From contig NC_090736.1 of the NCBI RefSeq assembly GCF_036898095.1, positions 11,080,976 to 11,144,975 on the forward strand: a DNA stretch of 64,000 nucleotides. Direction: 5' to 3'. Origin of the DNA: Palaemon carinicauda. Taxonomy: Eukaryota > Arthropoda > Malacostraca > Decapoda > Palaemonidae. The notes beneath the pieces are model-generated. The model did no database searches, was not told where the DNA came from, and saw only the letters and a list, made by a program, of their open reading frames with translations. This document shows positions 54,736 to 64,000 of the stretch, piece after piece; the stretch's first letter is position 1; each line of letters begins with the position of its first letter. A program made the translations under genes and the position numbers.

Positions 54736-56700
54736 TACCACAATATTGGGAGGTGAGTGCTGGCGTTGCGAATGTTAGCCAGGCGAGTACCCACATACAT
54801 GTGTGCAGGTAAGGTGGCGAGAACCTGCATAAGTGTGCTCAGGTATTGCTGCGAGCACCTGAGCTTACCGTCTCGCTACCAAACTATATCGTATGGCTAA
54901 TGAGTGTGCACTACCAAGGTAGTGCTCACCTGTGGTAAATGCAATGCTGAAGCATGATACGTGGGCGAGTAGGTGTTTGCAAACTCGCTGTGAGGTTGGC
55001 GAGTGACCGAGATTGTGCGCAGACCTTCGTCAGGTGGAGGAGCTTGCTCACCCACCTCGCTAGTGCTCGGTGAATGGGAGCACAACACTGTGCAAATTGA
55101 TTCCAAGCGCCAAAGCGACATGGCCAAAGCACTCATACTCATTATGCCTCCCGCAGGAAATTGGCAAGTAGCCCTATGTGGTCCTACAGGAGGAGGCATT
55201 CCCTCGCAGAGACGAATAAGGCTGCGCTGAACTCCCTAAGAGCTGGAGAGTAGGCAGAACAGCAGGTTCTTCCTCGTGAGAGGCAGAAACCCGAGACACA
55301 GGAATCTGGCCTCTCAAAACGTTGCAGCAGAAGCCGTAGAAGAGTCCATCAAAAAGAAGGCAACTGTGCTTACCCAATACAAAATGGGGAAAAAAGCATG
55401 TTAATAGAAAAAGAATGTACAGAGAGAAGGCAGTCTCTTCTGCAGGAAGGAAGTGGTTGGTGGAAGGTCACTCTTCCTCAGAAGGGAAAGTTGCTCATCA
55501 CCTAGTGGAGGATAACTTTCTCTCTGAAGGCGCAGTTGTCCAGCAACTGGAGGTGGATCTCCAGTCTTAATTGATAAAGCCTACGAGACTCGTCGATGGA
55601 AGCCAGCAACAGCAACCGGTTCTGCAGCAGCTAACGAGCTTCGTTTTGTACCCTCACGGTATGGAGGGACGGATGTCTCTCCAGTAGGCGAGATCATTGG
55701 CAAGTACTCCTGGAATCCTCTGTTCACACATCATTATCAAAGTTGCTTCACTCGTTAGAACTCCCACGGGAGTTTAGCGAGAGATCCTGTGCAATCCCGC
55801 AACAGGAACTGAGTGAGTCATACTGGTAGGAAAAGTCGAACTGGTTGGGCGAGATGTCGGCTGGACGATTCAAGCTGGCCAGACAAGTGAAGGTCAAAGA
55901 TTGCTGAATACATCGAACTCGCCATCGAGGTATTACAGCTGCACCCAGCCTAGAGTTACCTCGTCGTCTCGTTCCGGCGAACCACACTCCGAGGGGCTAG
56001 AGAAGGGCTTAGGTGAATCAAAAATCCCCTGAGTGACTACTCAGGAGAAGACCTAACCCGCAAGCAAGAAAGGTGTCCCCCTGAGAAGAGCAGGAAGATG
56101 CATCGGACTTTGCACTACCTCCACCGGCTGAGCTAACTCAGAATGAGGGAGTGCGCCGTCATCAGTAGCAGGAGTTGCCCCAAGGAAGGCCGGAGTTGTC
56201 ACAAGCGGCAACAGAATAGACTTCCCCAGTGATAGACGCCATCGCTTCCGAAGGAAAGCGACGATGTCCGCACCAACAGGTTGTCCGGGATAGAGCACTC
56301 TACCGGTGTATTACCTTTGGGGCGGAAATCACTCCTACTAGACCGTCCTCCAGAGAACGAGCGAGCAGAGTCTGAAAGGAAGGATTATCAATAGGGAAGA
56401 AAAGTCGAGGTTTCTTCACCTTCAAGGAAAATCCTGAAGGAAAAGAATACCTTAGACCTCCTCTACACCGCCTACCAATCTCCTCCTCTGGGAAGATGGT
56501 TACTCCCAGCACTCAATACCAGGAGAGTCCTACAAGTAGAGAGACTGCATGCAGGACGACTACCGAACGAGAAAAGTCATAAGGCCAGTTAGTAATGGGG
56601 GGTCTTATCTCCTGCGAGCCAAAAGCAAAAGTAACGATAGAACACTGGTGTGTGCATGTGTGTGAGCAGAGTAGCCGGTACTACCCCCTAACCCCCCACC
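54736..56700 (-). pseudogene. DIRS C gag-like region, second part
   Basis: The DNA has GCGAGTACC, GCGAGCACCTG and GGCGAG units (54760-55030) like the short gag repeats of copy B, here more decayed. Frames at 54897-55199, 55748-55987, 56053-56298 and 56300-56512 cover pieces only. The Cys module seen in A and B is not recognisable. Confidence 0.5.
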
Positions 56701-56838
56701 ACTAGCAGTGAGGAAATATACCTCACCAAAAGTCTTATGGCTAGTCTTCCAGCTTTGCTGACAGTATATACCCTAATAAAGAGCAGGTTTGTATTGGTGA
56801 TTTAACAAATCTACCATAAAACTGATGAAAACTCTTAC

Positions 56839-56940
56839 CCTTTTTTTTTCAAAACACTGTGCTGTGATCTTCCGACCATCAACAACAGCTTCAAACTTGT
56901 AAACTGCAGCACCTTCATCAACTGGCATGCTGTATTGAAC
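56839..56940 (-). CDS. VWA5A-like: VWA5A-like gene, VIT-domain exon, most 5' one found
   Basis: This minus-strand exon is 102 bp, phase 0 at both ends. The acceptor is TCTTCCTACAG before GTTCAATAC and the donor is AAAGG|GTAAGAG. It encodes V-Q-Y-S-M-P-V-D-E-G-A-A-V-Y, F-E-A-V-V-D-G-R-K-I-T-A and C-F-E-K-K. This is the classic VIT-domain stretch with P-x-D-x-x-A-A-V-x-x-F-E-A and G-(RK)-K-I-x-A. The last codons contain nine A bases in a row just before the donor. Earlier exons, including the protein start, were searched for up to 64000 and not found. Confidence 0.9.
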
Positions 56941-57214
56941 CTGTAGGAAGAAAAGACTCTAATCAGCTTTTCAATTTTATATCTTTATTTCTATCTCACA
57001 GACTTAATATTTGCTATATCCCATCGTTCAGTATGATTTTATTTGTCAAATACCTAACTCAAATGTTCATCTCACCTAAAGCATTCCAAAACTGTAGTTC
57101 AATATCAATTTGATTCACTAGCACTGTATCAAGAATTACCATCATCATCATTATCAATATAGTATTACATCACACAGTATTTTCCTATAACAGGGTTCAA
57201 ACATGAAACAACAA

Positions 57215-57870
57215 ATTTTAAAAGTAATTTGTATTTTTTCCTAACCATACAAAACTGAATCCTTTAAAACATGGAAATGTCTTTAGCAGAATGGGTACAG
57301 CCGTTGAAATAATTAATGAGGTAAATAAAGACAGGTGGTGGGAGCGGGCGAGTAGCTCTATCCACCAGCCTCTCAAAGACACTTCACTTTTGACCTTTGG
57401 CTCAGGACCGAGGGGTGGTTGAGGTGAAAAGATAGACATTAAAGAACTCAGATCTGTATAGCTATCAAAATTTGTTATTTCTCCCTACAGATTGTATATA
57501 AACCTTATATACCTTAAAATAGGGAGGCTCACTTGTCGGTGGGTAGAATGTCTCCCGCCAAACCAAAGTGGTTGATTCTTTTTCTTCCCTGGATATGCCA
57601 TACTCATTGGTCTTAAATAGGTGCAAAGATGAATCCAGCAAGCTCCTATCACAGAAATGAGTAGGTTGATAAGGCCTGGCCAGTACTTGACAGGTACTTG
57701 CTACTTAGTCGTTGAAGGAATCTTTCTTCCCTGAAGGGGAGATGCAATCTCGAAATAAATACAGTACCAGGTGCATGAAGGGTGGAGAGGGATCTTGGGT
57801 ACAGATCATATGTATATATGATCAGTATCTATGGCAATGTCCTGCTAGGTAGGGCAATGTCACTTTCCCT
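57215..57870 (-). pseudogene. DIRS G: end and ICR remnant
   Basis: Left-end sequence (AATTTGTATTTTTTCCTAAC and CATACAAAAC), a decayed inverted repeat (57270-57420), an ICR-like joint near 57455-57510 and the start of the 3' untranslated part (AGGGAGGCTCACTTGTCGG), in the order of copies A and B. No coding part is recognised. A second remnant at about 59640-60060 has matching pieces. Confidence 0.55.
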
Positions 57871-57989
57871 TGCCTCTGCCATTCATGAGCGGCCTTTAAA
57901 TAAGTTTGCATGTACATACGGTGGTGATAAAATCTTGTATTGAAGGGATCAACCAGGTACTGTATAGTTTTGACAAGGTTGCCAGGCAG

Positions 57990-58235
57990 AATAGGCTATC
58001 CCCACCTCATGATGTCATGACATGCTTCCACCATTCACACGAGTTCCTACTCAGTGCAAGCACACCTTATGTTGTTCAACAAAAATTCCAGTAAATTTTA
58101 GCTTTTATCTTCTTTCTTCACTCTCTTAATTATAAATTCTACAATTACTGTATCTGTCACAGACACTTAACAATAGAATCTATAACTAAAGTTAAAACTA
58201 TTGAAAATACAATAATTTTTGGATTACAGCCTACA
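57990..58235 (+). repeat. Left arm of a large inverted repeat
   Basis: Matches the reverse complement of about 59362-59590 closely, including GATGTCATG..ATGCTTCCACCA, TTCTTTCTTCACTCT and CTATAACTAAAGTTAAAACTATTGAAAATAC. Together with the second arm it encloses about 1.1 kb. Confidence 0.88.
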
Positions 58236-59361
58236 TACATACATATACCAAAGGCACTTCCCCCAATTTTGGGGGGTAGCCGACATCAACGAATGAAACA
58301 AAACAAAAAAGGGGACCTCTACTCTCTACGTTCCTCCAGCCTAACCAGGGACTCAACCGAGTTCAGCTGGTACTGCTAGGGTGCCACAGCCTAACGGAAG
58401 CAAAATAAATGTTCTCCTCCTTACCACTCATCAGCTGTTTCTCAGTCTCTTTGCAGCTCTTGTTGCAGTCAGATACGTAGCAGAGGCTCTCCCCTAACCC
58501 TCCTACCATCTGTTACCGAGATTTTCTTGTCTTTATTACTTCTCTTGTTCCCTTCATTTATCAACAATTCTCTGTATATTCTCTTAAATACTCTCTTGTT
58601 TACACATTTGTATTATTCTTTTTATAACTAATATCATTTATTCTATTTTACTCTATTATGATTTTCAGTAATCCACTGCTTCTGTTTCACAATGCTTTGA
58701 CCATTTTCTATTCTTCGCGTTTTGCTCCCTCCATTCCCATAATTCATCATTCACTTCATTGATTGCTATTTATACATTTTTTTCCCCTTTCATGTTTTCC
58801 CTGATTCCTTTCATTGTCTTTTCCTCTTTTCATTGTACAGTAATTTTCCTTACCAAATCCTTTCATGAACATGTTCTCGTGTCTCCTAAATCATAACTCT
58901 CGTAACACCTGCCATCACGTTTCACCCTCCCATCAGAGTACTCCGAACCACCCACCCACCACTGCACCCAACACCTCTCTCTCATTCAAATCCAACTGAT
59001 TTGTTCTTTTTTCTTTCTTTCACTTTTCTCTCCACCTTTTATTCCTCTTTTACTTAACTAATAATTTATTCTATCACTATTCCTATTGCTTAAGCATTTA
59101 CTTAGGGATATCTTATGGCCTTATTTCTATCTCTATGATTTACTATTCTTTGCTTTCCTTCCCATGATCTTCTACTCCCATGGAACTCACTGCTATTGTG
59201 CTTTCTCTCCCACTGATGGACTTTTTTTGTCATTATTCTCATTGTTTAGATACCCACACATAGGATGATTTGGATTTTAATAAAATGCCCAAGTTGTGTG
59301 TGTGTGTGTGTTCTTTATCATTGATGTTGGTTTTGTTTCCGCCAAACTGCATTCTGAAAAC
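58236..59361. repeat. Spacer of the inverted repeat, with a dispersed short element
   Basis: 58240-58400 starts CATACATACATATACC and contains the hairpin CCCCCAATTTTGGGGGG (58261-58277) and GGGACTCAACCGAGTTCAGC. From memory this resembles a very common dispersed crustacean repeat, which was not checked. The rest is T- and C-rich sequence (58400-59250) without a credible coding frame; a (TG)n run lies at 59297-59311. Confidence 0.55.
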
Positions 59362-59590
59362 AATTGCGTATTTTCAATAGTTTTAACTTTAGTTATAGAT
59401 ACCAGTGTTATGTTTCTGTGACAGATAATTGTAGGAATTATAATTAAAAGAGTGAAGAAAGAAGGTAAAAGCCCAAATCTATTGAAAGTTTTGTAGAACA
59501 ACAATAAAACAGTAAGTTGTGCTTGCGCTGAGCGGGAACTCTTGGCAGTGGTGGAAGCATACCATGACATCACAAGGTGGGCGTGGCTTA
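59362..59590 (-). repeat. Right arm of the large inverted repeat
   Basis: Inverted partner of 57990-58235. The arms differ by small indels and substitutions, so they are not a recent duplication. Confidence 0.88.
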
Positions 59591-59599
59591 TTTCACCTG

Positions 59600-60600
59600 G
59601 ATAGATTATGACGACTATTGTTGCTTAATTACAGGTGGTACTAGAGGGAAGCACAGCCCGCCCTCCTATCACAGAATCGCCACTTGTCATCAGGCCAATG
59701 GCTGAGAGATGTGATTGAGATGGGAAATTTTATTTAAAGCTCAGGTTTGTAAATCTATGAGAAACCAAATTACTTTTAAGATTTCTTATTTGACCCTATG
59801 CCTACACTGCATAAACCTTTCATTTCTTAAAAACAGGGCGAATCACTCATTGATGGGTGGATGTCCCTAATAAGCAAACTGGTGGATTCTTTTCTTCACT
59901 TGCCATGTTATCTTTCCTGATCCTGTATGGGAGAGAGGAAGAGGCTCCAACAACCTCCCAACAGCTAATCATTGGGATGTAGATGTTAGGGCCATTGCCA
60001 GAACTGGCTCAAAAAGAGACCAGTACTAGGACAGAGAAATCTTATCTCTCTAAAAGGTAGATGGCATCAGCAGAGTGAAACTAGGCACAAACAGAAATCT
60101 TTGGTAAGACATCGACCCATTCTCTCCCTTGCCAGGAGGATGGAGGAATTGCTTCTTGCCACACATAGTCTGAAAGAAAGGTGATCCATTGTATAACTCT
60201 GACCAGTGTGGAAAGATTGCAGCTGTTGTATCCCCTACAGAGGAGAACAAAAAAAGAAAAAGAGGTAAACAAACCAGTAGTATTATATTATTACCATGGA
60301 TGTCATACATATCAAGTCCCGTGAGGGAGCTGTGAATGATACACATCTACTGAGCAAGACCCAAGGAAAAGGAGTTCAAGGGTCTGTGGTTAATACCAAT
60401 AAACTGCAAAACCATAGATAGTCAGGTCAGACACCTTCAGACCCATCTTCAGCTCGAAGTATGCCGACAGGTAAATTGGAGGGCTACAGGCAGGGCTAGA
60501 CTTGTGAGTTTTTACTTGAGATGCCATAAGTATGCAGTGACCAAAGTTACACTCGCAAGAAAGCTCGGACTAATTAGAAAGCTTCGACTCACGCATGCAG
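59600..60600 (-). pseudogene. DIRS H: end, ICR and recombinase-side remnant
   Basis: 59690-59830 shows the order of a DIRS end and ICR (CAGGTTTGTAAATCTATGAG, AAATTACTTTTAAGATTTCT, CATAAACCTTTCATTTC). 59840-60060 continues with the 3' untranslated landmarks seen in G (AATCACTCATTGATGGG, GGTGGATTCTTTTCTTCAC). Beyond about 60100 the similarity fades. No catalytic motif could be read. Confidence 0.45.
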
Positions 60601-60975
60601 AGTCAAATTCTCCCTAAGTAGCACTGCAGTACCCTGATGTTACAGCACCAGGCCACTTAGTGTCTACTTGTACAGAGATAAAATCGACGGAACCTCGTCC
60701 CTTGAAAATTTGACATGATAAAAGCCAGAAAATCTTCCCCTTGGATTCTAACTGCGTTTGGCAATCAATATTCCAGTTACTGAAGGCTTTGATATAGAAG
60801 AATCCGATAACATATGTATGAGACTTTTGTTTATCCTCAGAAAAAGGGAGCAATATAGAATAAATCAAAGTTCATGATGTAGAATTCCATTCTTTGTTGC
60901 AATGACAAATATATTCTGTGACAGACAAATGGGCAGCTCTTCCCATTATTACTGCATGCCACTACAGTAAATACC
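60601..60975. other. Intergenic or intronic sequence, no feature seen
   Basis: No exon, repeat boundary or coding frame could be supported. Confidence 0.35.
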
Positions 60976-61399
60976 TTTTTGGGCTCAAGCCATGTCGTCC
61001 TGATGGAAGCTTCCTATAGACAGCTTTCTAAGGGATATTTGGCTACAGTGATACTCCCAGAGAATTGACCATAGGTCTCCAGAATTCTAACTCCTGGCAC
61101 AAGTATCCTTAAAATTTTTCTTAAGAATATCGCATAATATCAGGGGACGTATATCTTGATACCATACATGGGAATCTTCACCGCGAATAGCGTTTTCGCT
61201 TCGAGGGGGAAGAGTGACGAAACTGAAGGGGAGCCGTTATCAAGGTTACCCTTCCTCCCCTACTATTACAAGGCTCCAAGATGGCGCCCATTCCTATTTT
61301 GGTAGCGATTTCGCACGGTGTTCTCCCTGTTCACCTAGCATTCAAGATCGTTTCTTTTGAGGATTTATCATGCATTCTCCAGCATCTTCTGCCTCTGGA

Positions 61400-63171
61400 A
61401 AGTTGAGTATTTAATCTTTACGGTGTATAACTTTTAGCTCCTGCCTCACAATGAAATTAGTATAATTTAATGTTTTATGAAGCGTGGCCGGTCATCGGAG
61501 GCGCCATTTTGGGCGCTGCCGTTCGTCATGCATGCTTTATTTAGTCAGCAGAACGACATTCCCAGTATTTAGCTTTAATGAATTATAGCTATTTAGGCAA
61601 AATTATACTAGTGAAGATATGATCATGCATACAATTTTCCTCTTCCTAAATGTGTTGATCGTATACCGTTTACCCTCGTGTATCGTTTTATCAATTCAAC
61701 AGGAGATAGTATATCTCCTAGAATTATTTATATAACTCGATAATCGTCTCCTTCGGAGATTTAAGGGTAATCTCTCCTTCCCTCAGAGTGCCGCCATAGG
61801 CGACAACCCTATCTTGGTCTTGCCATAGAGTAGTACACTCCGGCTTGACTAGGCTAGTGTTTTCTGTCTCTTTCCTTGCCAGCGAGTATCCCCGGCTTGG
61901 TTTTATAACAGTAACTCAGAGTATTCAGTCTTTATGCCGACGGCTTGACTGCCGGGTGAGTAGTCACTCCCCTGCCGGCTTACAGTTGTCGGCATAGGAA
62001 GCTTAGCTTCCCTAGCTCGCACCTGAAGTGGTAGTATGATGCCGCCACCTTCTCCCCTGCGGTCTATAAGACAAGACTTGTTTCGGCAGACCGTAGGCTG
62101 AAGAATAGATATTCTTCTGCCACCTAGGATGGCGCCGATATTGTAACGAAGTTTCACCCTTGTTTGGAAATGGTGGCAATCCTGCATCCTTCTCCTGACA
62201 TAACATACAAGACCCTTTCCCTGTCCCTCTGTCCTTTAGCGATAGCCCAGCCATCGCATTTCTGTGGCCGTCGTCCTACAATCTCCCCGCTTGCAGGGTA
62301 GATCGTGGTGCCGGCCGGGCCCCTACATAGGCAGCTTGATAGCCGCTCCGACTTTCCCCTACAGACGCAAGGCTCCGGGAAAGGTTGTGCCGGCTGCCGG
62401 TGGGAGAGCCTTTTGTCTTTGAGTGTTCTTCAGTCCTCCCTTGGACTGCCATCCACATCCCTGAACCCGGCAGCGACCGGCAATAGATCTTGTGGCTGGA
62501 TGGAAGCCTGAATGATTCATTCACCCCTTCCACTTGAACCCTCATTCTGGAGGAAGGCAGTAGGAGTAATATAACTACACCCTTATTTATTGTACTAAAA
62601 ACTACATTAATCTGGACCGGTGCCGTCAGGAACTAGCCTAGCCAGCAACATGCCGGCTGAACTACAATATATGCTTATACAGTAGCCAGTATTTTTGCAG
62701 TATAGTACATACTACAGACAGAAAACTATAGTATATAATATACAGTAGTTTATATTTCAAAAATACCCTGTGTGTCCTTTCACAGTCTATTGTTGAGACC
62801 AATTTTATATTGAAGTGAAGTATTCCTTCAATACACTGATAAAGTCATCAGTTCATAACTTACCCCACAATATTCATACTTTTATGGATGGGTAAGTATT
62901 AGTATACACTAATTCTAACTCTAGAGGTTAGAACCCTTCTCTCTTGAGTTTCCCTTAATAAGGAAATTCTAACATTAATATTGGGGGAGGTCACAGCAAT
63001 TGGCTGGACAGGAGATACAAGTATGTGTCTTTCCTATTTCCTTTCTAGCTTACTATCCTAAGCTATAATGGTCAAGTTACCAATACATTTATTGCATGTA
63101 ACTTGTTTATTAAATGTGATAAATAACCCCATACTCATTTATATTTCCTATCTTCACAGAAGGAGCCAAAA
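61400..63171. other. Leader of DIRS E, no gene seen
   Basis: No persuasive frame. The minus-strand frames at 61903-62545 follow the GC-rich composition and have no domain. An acceptor-like TATCTTCACAG lies at about 63149-63161, just before the gag start. Confidence 0.45.
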
Positions 63172-63926
63172 ATGAAGTGCGAGGTGATATACTGCAACCA
63201 CAAGAGTAAGAACTTTTGTGGACACACTATGTGTAGGACTCATGCCGCCTGCGCCATTACCACTGAAACCTTGCGGTACTGGGACCCCCAGAACTGCAAC
63301 ATCTGCTCAGCCATGGTGGTTGAGGGTTTCAACAACCCCAAGTCAGCGGAGTCGAGGGACGCAGCACAGGAAAAGCTTCGCAAATGGGTACGAGGGTTCC
63401 AGAAGAACTCTCCGGGACCATACCTTCCAAACGACAGGATGCGTAGCTTGCTGTTCCCAAAGCGGGTAGTGAAGCTGTCATGCCCCAGACATGACCCGGA
63501 CCTCCTTGCGTCCAGATTGCAATTGAGGCGGACGTCAGTGAGACGATGCAAGGCATGGACATCCACCAGGAGGAAAGGATGTCTGAAGTGTCTGCGGACA
63601 CAGAGAAGGATCTCCTTAGGGACAATCCCGAGGAGGAGTCTACTCTACCTCCCGGAGGAGAAGAAGTTGATTCGTCGGAGGTGGAGAAGTCCCTTTCACC
63701 CGTGCTGGCACCAGAGCCAAAACCATCTACATCTTCAGCTCCTACCCCTCCATTGGATGCCATGGACCAGGCAATTTTGGCTCATATTACCACTCTAATG
63801 GAGAATCTTCGCAAAGAGAGCGAAGCACGTGAAGCAAAGCTCACAAGAGAGCTCCATGAAGTGACACGGACCACCGCCTCCCGAGGGTCTTACAAGCGAC
63901 CCAGAGTTCAGGACCTGCCAGCCTGA
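63172..63926 (+). pseudogene. DIRS E gag-like protein with Cys/His module, one frameshift
   Basis: The start ATG at 63172 has a good context (CCAAAAATG). Residues 3-50 have C-E-V-I-Y-C-N-H, F-C-G-H-T-M-C-R-T-H-A-A-C and N-C-N-I-C, a Cys/His pattern that could bind two zinc ions. This parallels the Cys module at the start of the A and B gag. The first frame is family-like to about residue 108 (63495). Then a one-base shift near 63490-63515 moves the natural reading to the frame ending at 63926, with E-T-M-Q-G-M-D-I-H-Q-E-E, an acidic linker and a helical, charged C-terminal stretch (M-E-N-L-R-K-E-S-E-A-R-E). That frame stops at a TGA at 63924-63926. The role is RNA packaging by analogy with other DIRS. 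Confidence 0.7.
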
Positions 63927-64000
63927 TCCGAGACTAATCCCTGGAGGTACGCGGAGTACCTGCTAATTACCAATGGCAAACTCTACATCTCAAAGAAGAT

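Larger units (their letters stand above)
49281..56808 (-). mobile_element. DIRS element C, degraded, with nested DNA element
   Basis: The left end GACAAATTTGGAAATAATTT and an ICR-like segment (about 49517-49590: GTATAAAGAGCTCAAG, AATTTGTCATTTGCTTCAAC) follow the plan of copies A and B but with many substitutions. RT sequence is recognisable near 49706-50226 and gag-like sequence from about 50400 to 56700. The right end, GGTTTGTATTGGTGATTTAACAA, stops at about 56808. The recombinase and RNase H parts that should lie between the ICR and the RT are almost entirely missing. A 2.7 kb element is inserted at 52042. The end lies about 30 bases inside the intron after the exon at 56839. Confidence 0.7.
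60976..64000 (+). mobile_element. DIRS element E, 5' part, runs off the window
   Basis: The left tip TTTTTGGGCTCAAGCCATG and the next 400 bases match the left end of DIRS D. A leader of about 2.2 kb follows, including GC-rich sequence at 61790-62560, and then the gag-like gene at 63172. RT, RNase H and recombinase would lie to the right. The gag is in better condition than in the other plus-strand copies, with a single frameshift. Confidence 0.75.

Noticed and set aside
60050..60346. 98-codon minus-strand frame with a hydrophobic stretch, considered as a 5' exon of the VWA5A-like gene
   Set aside because: It follows DIRS remnant sequence, has no acceptor and donor in phase, and does not resemble the VIT start.

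Overview
The window is eukaryotic, and most likely comes from a large, repeat-swollen arthropod genome such as a decapod crustacean. That placement is an inference from the mix of tyrosine-recombinase (DIRS) retroelements, Tigger/pogo DNA transposons, RTE LINEs and long (GA)n and (TA)n tracts. No species marker is visible. Nearly all long open reading frames belong to mobile elements or are artefacts of dinucleotide repeats.

The one host gene lies on the minus strand. Six short exons (56839-56940, 48845-48956, 28946-29083, 27948-28105, 2275-2491, 1890-2016) have canonical acceptors and donors and chain in compatible phases (0, 1, 1, 0, 1). Together they encode about 284 residues: a VIT domain followed by the start of a von Willebrand A domain with a D-x-S-x-S MIDAS motif, as in VWA5A (LOH11CR2A)-type proteins. 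The 5' end of the gene lies beyond 57 kb and the 3' end lies to the left of the window. So most of the window is intron: one intron is about 25 kb, one about 20 kb and one about 8 kb.

The introns are filled with mobile elements. Left to right these are: the 3' end of a Tigger element (1-979); a small DIRS remnant (about 1380-1800); a nearly complete plus-strand DIRS (2781-12019) carrying a nested Tigger-like element (3797-5600); an internally deleted minus-strand DIRS 'A' (13748-17623); its longer relative 'B' (19681-27413); a plus-strand DIRS 'D' (29858 to about 40840) interrupted by a pol-less LTR retrotransposon (35983-40656); an RTE LINE (about 41216-45452) interrupted by an inverted solo LTR (43857-44962) and flanked by a duplicated tRNA-derived repeat; a DIRS remnant 'F'; a second solo LTR (46994-48175); a degraded DIRS 'C' (49281-56808) with a nested TA-flanked element (52042-54735); two more DIRS remnants around a large inverted repeat; and the 5' part of another DIRS 'E' running off the right edge.

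The DIRS copies show directly how this order is built: inverted terminal repeats plus an internal complementary region (ICR) that equals the two element ends joined head to tail. All RT, RNase H and recombinase frames seen here are broken by stops or frameshifts. In the three DIRS copies where the catalytic motifs can be read, each has one catalytic RT Asp replaced by Asn. I found no prokaryotic features, CRISPR arrays or functional RNA genes.
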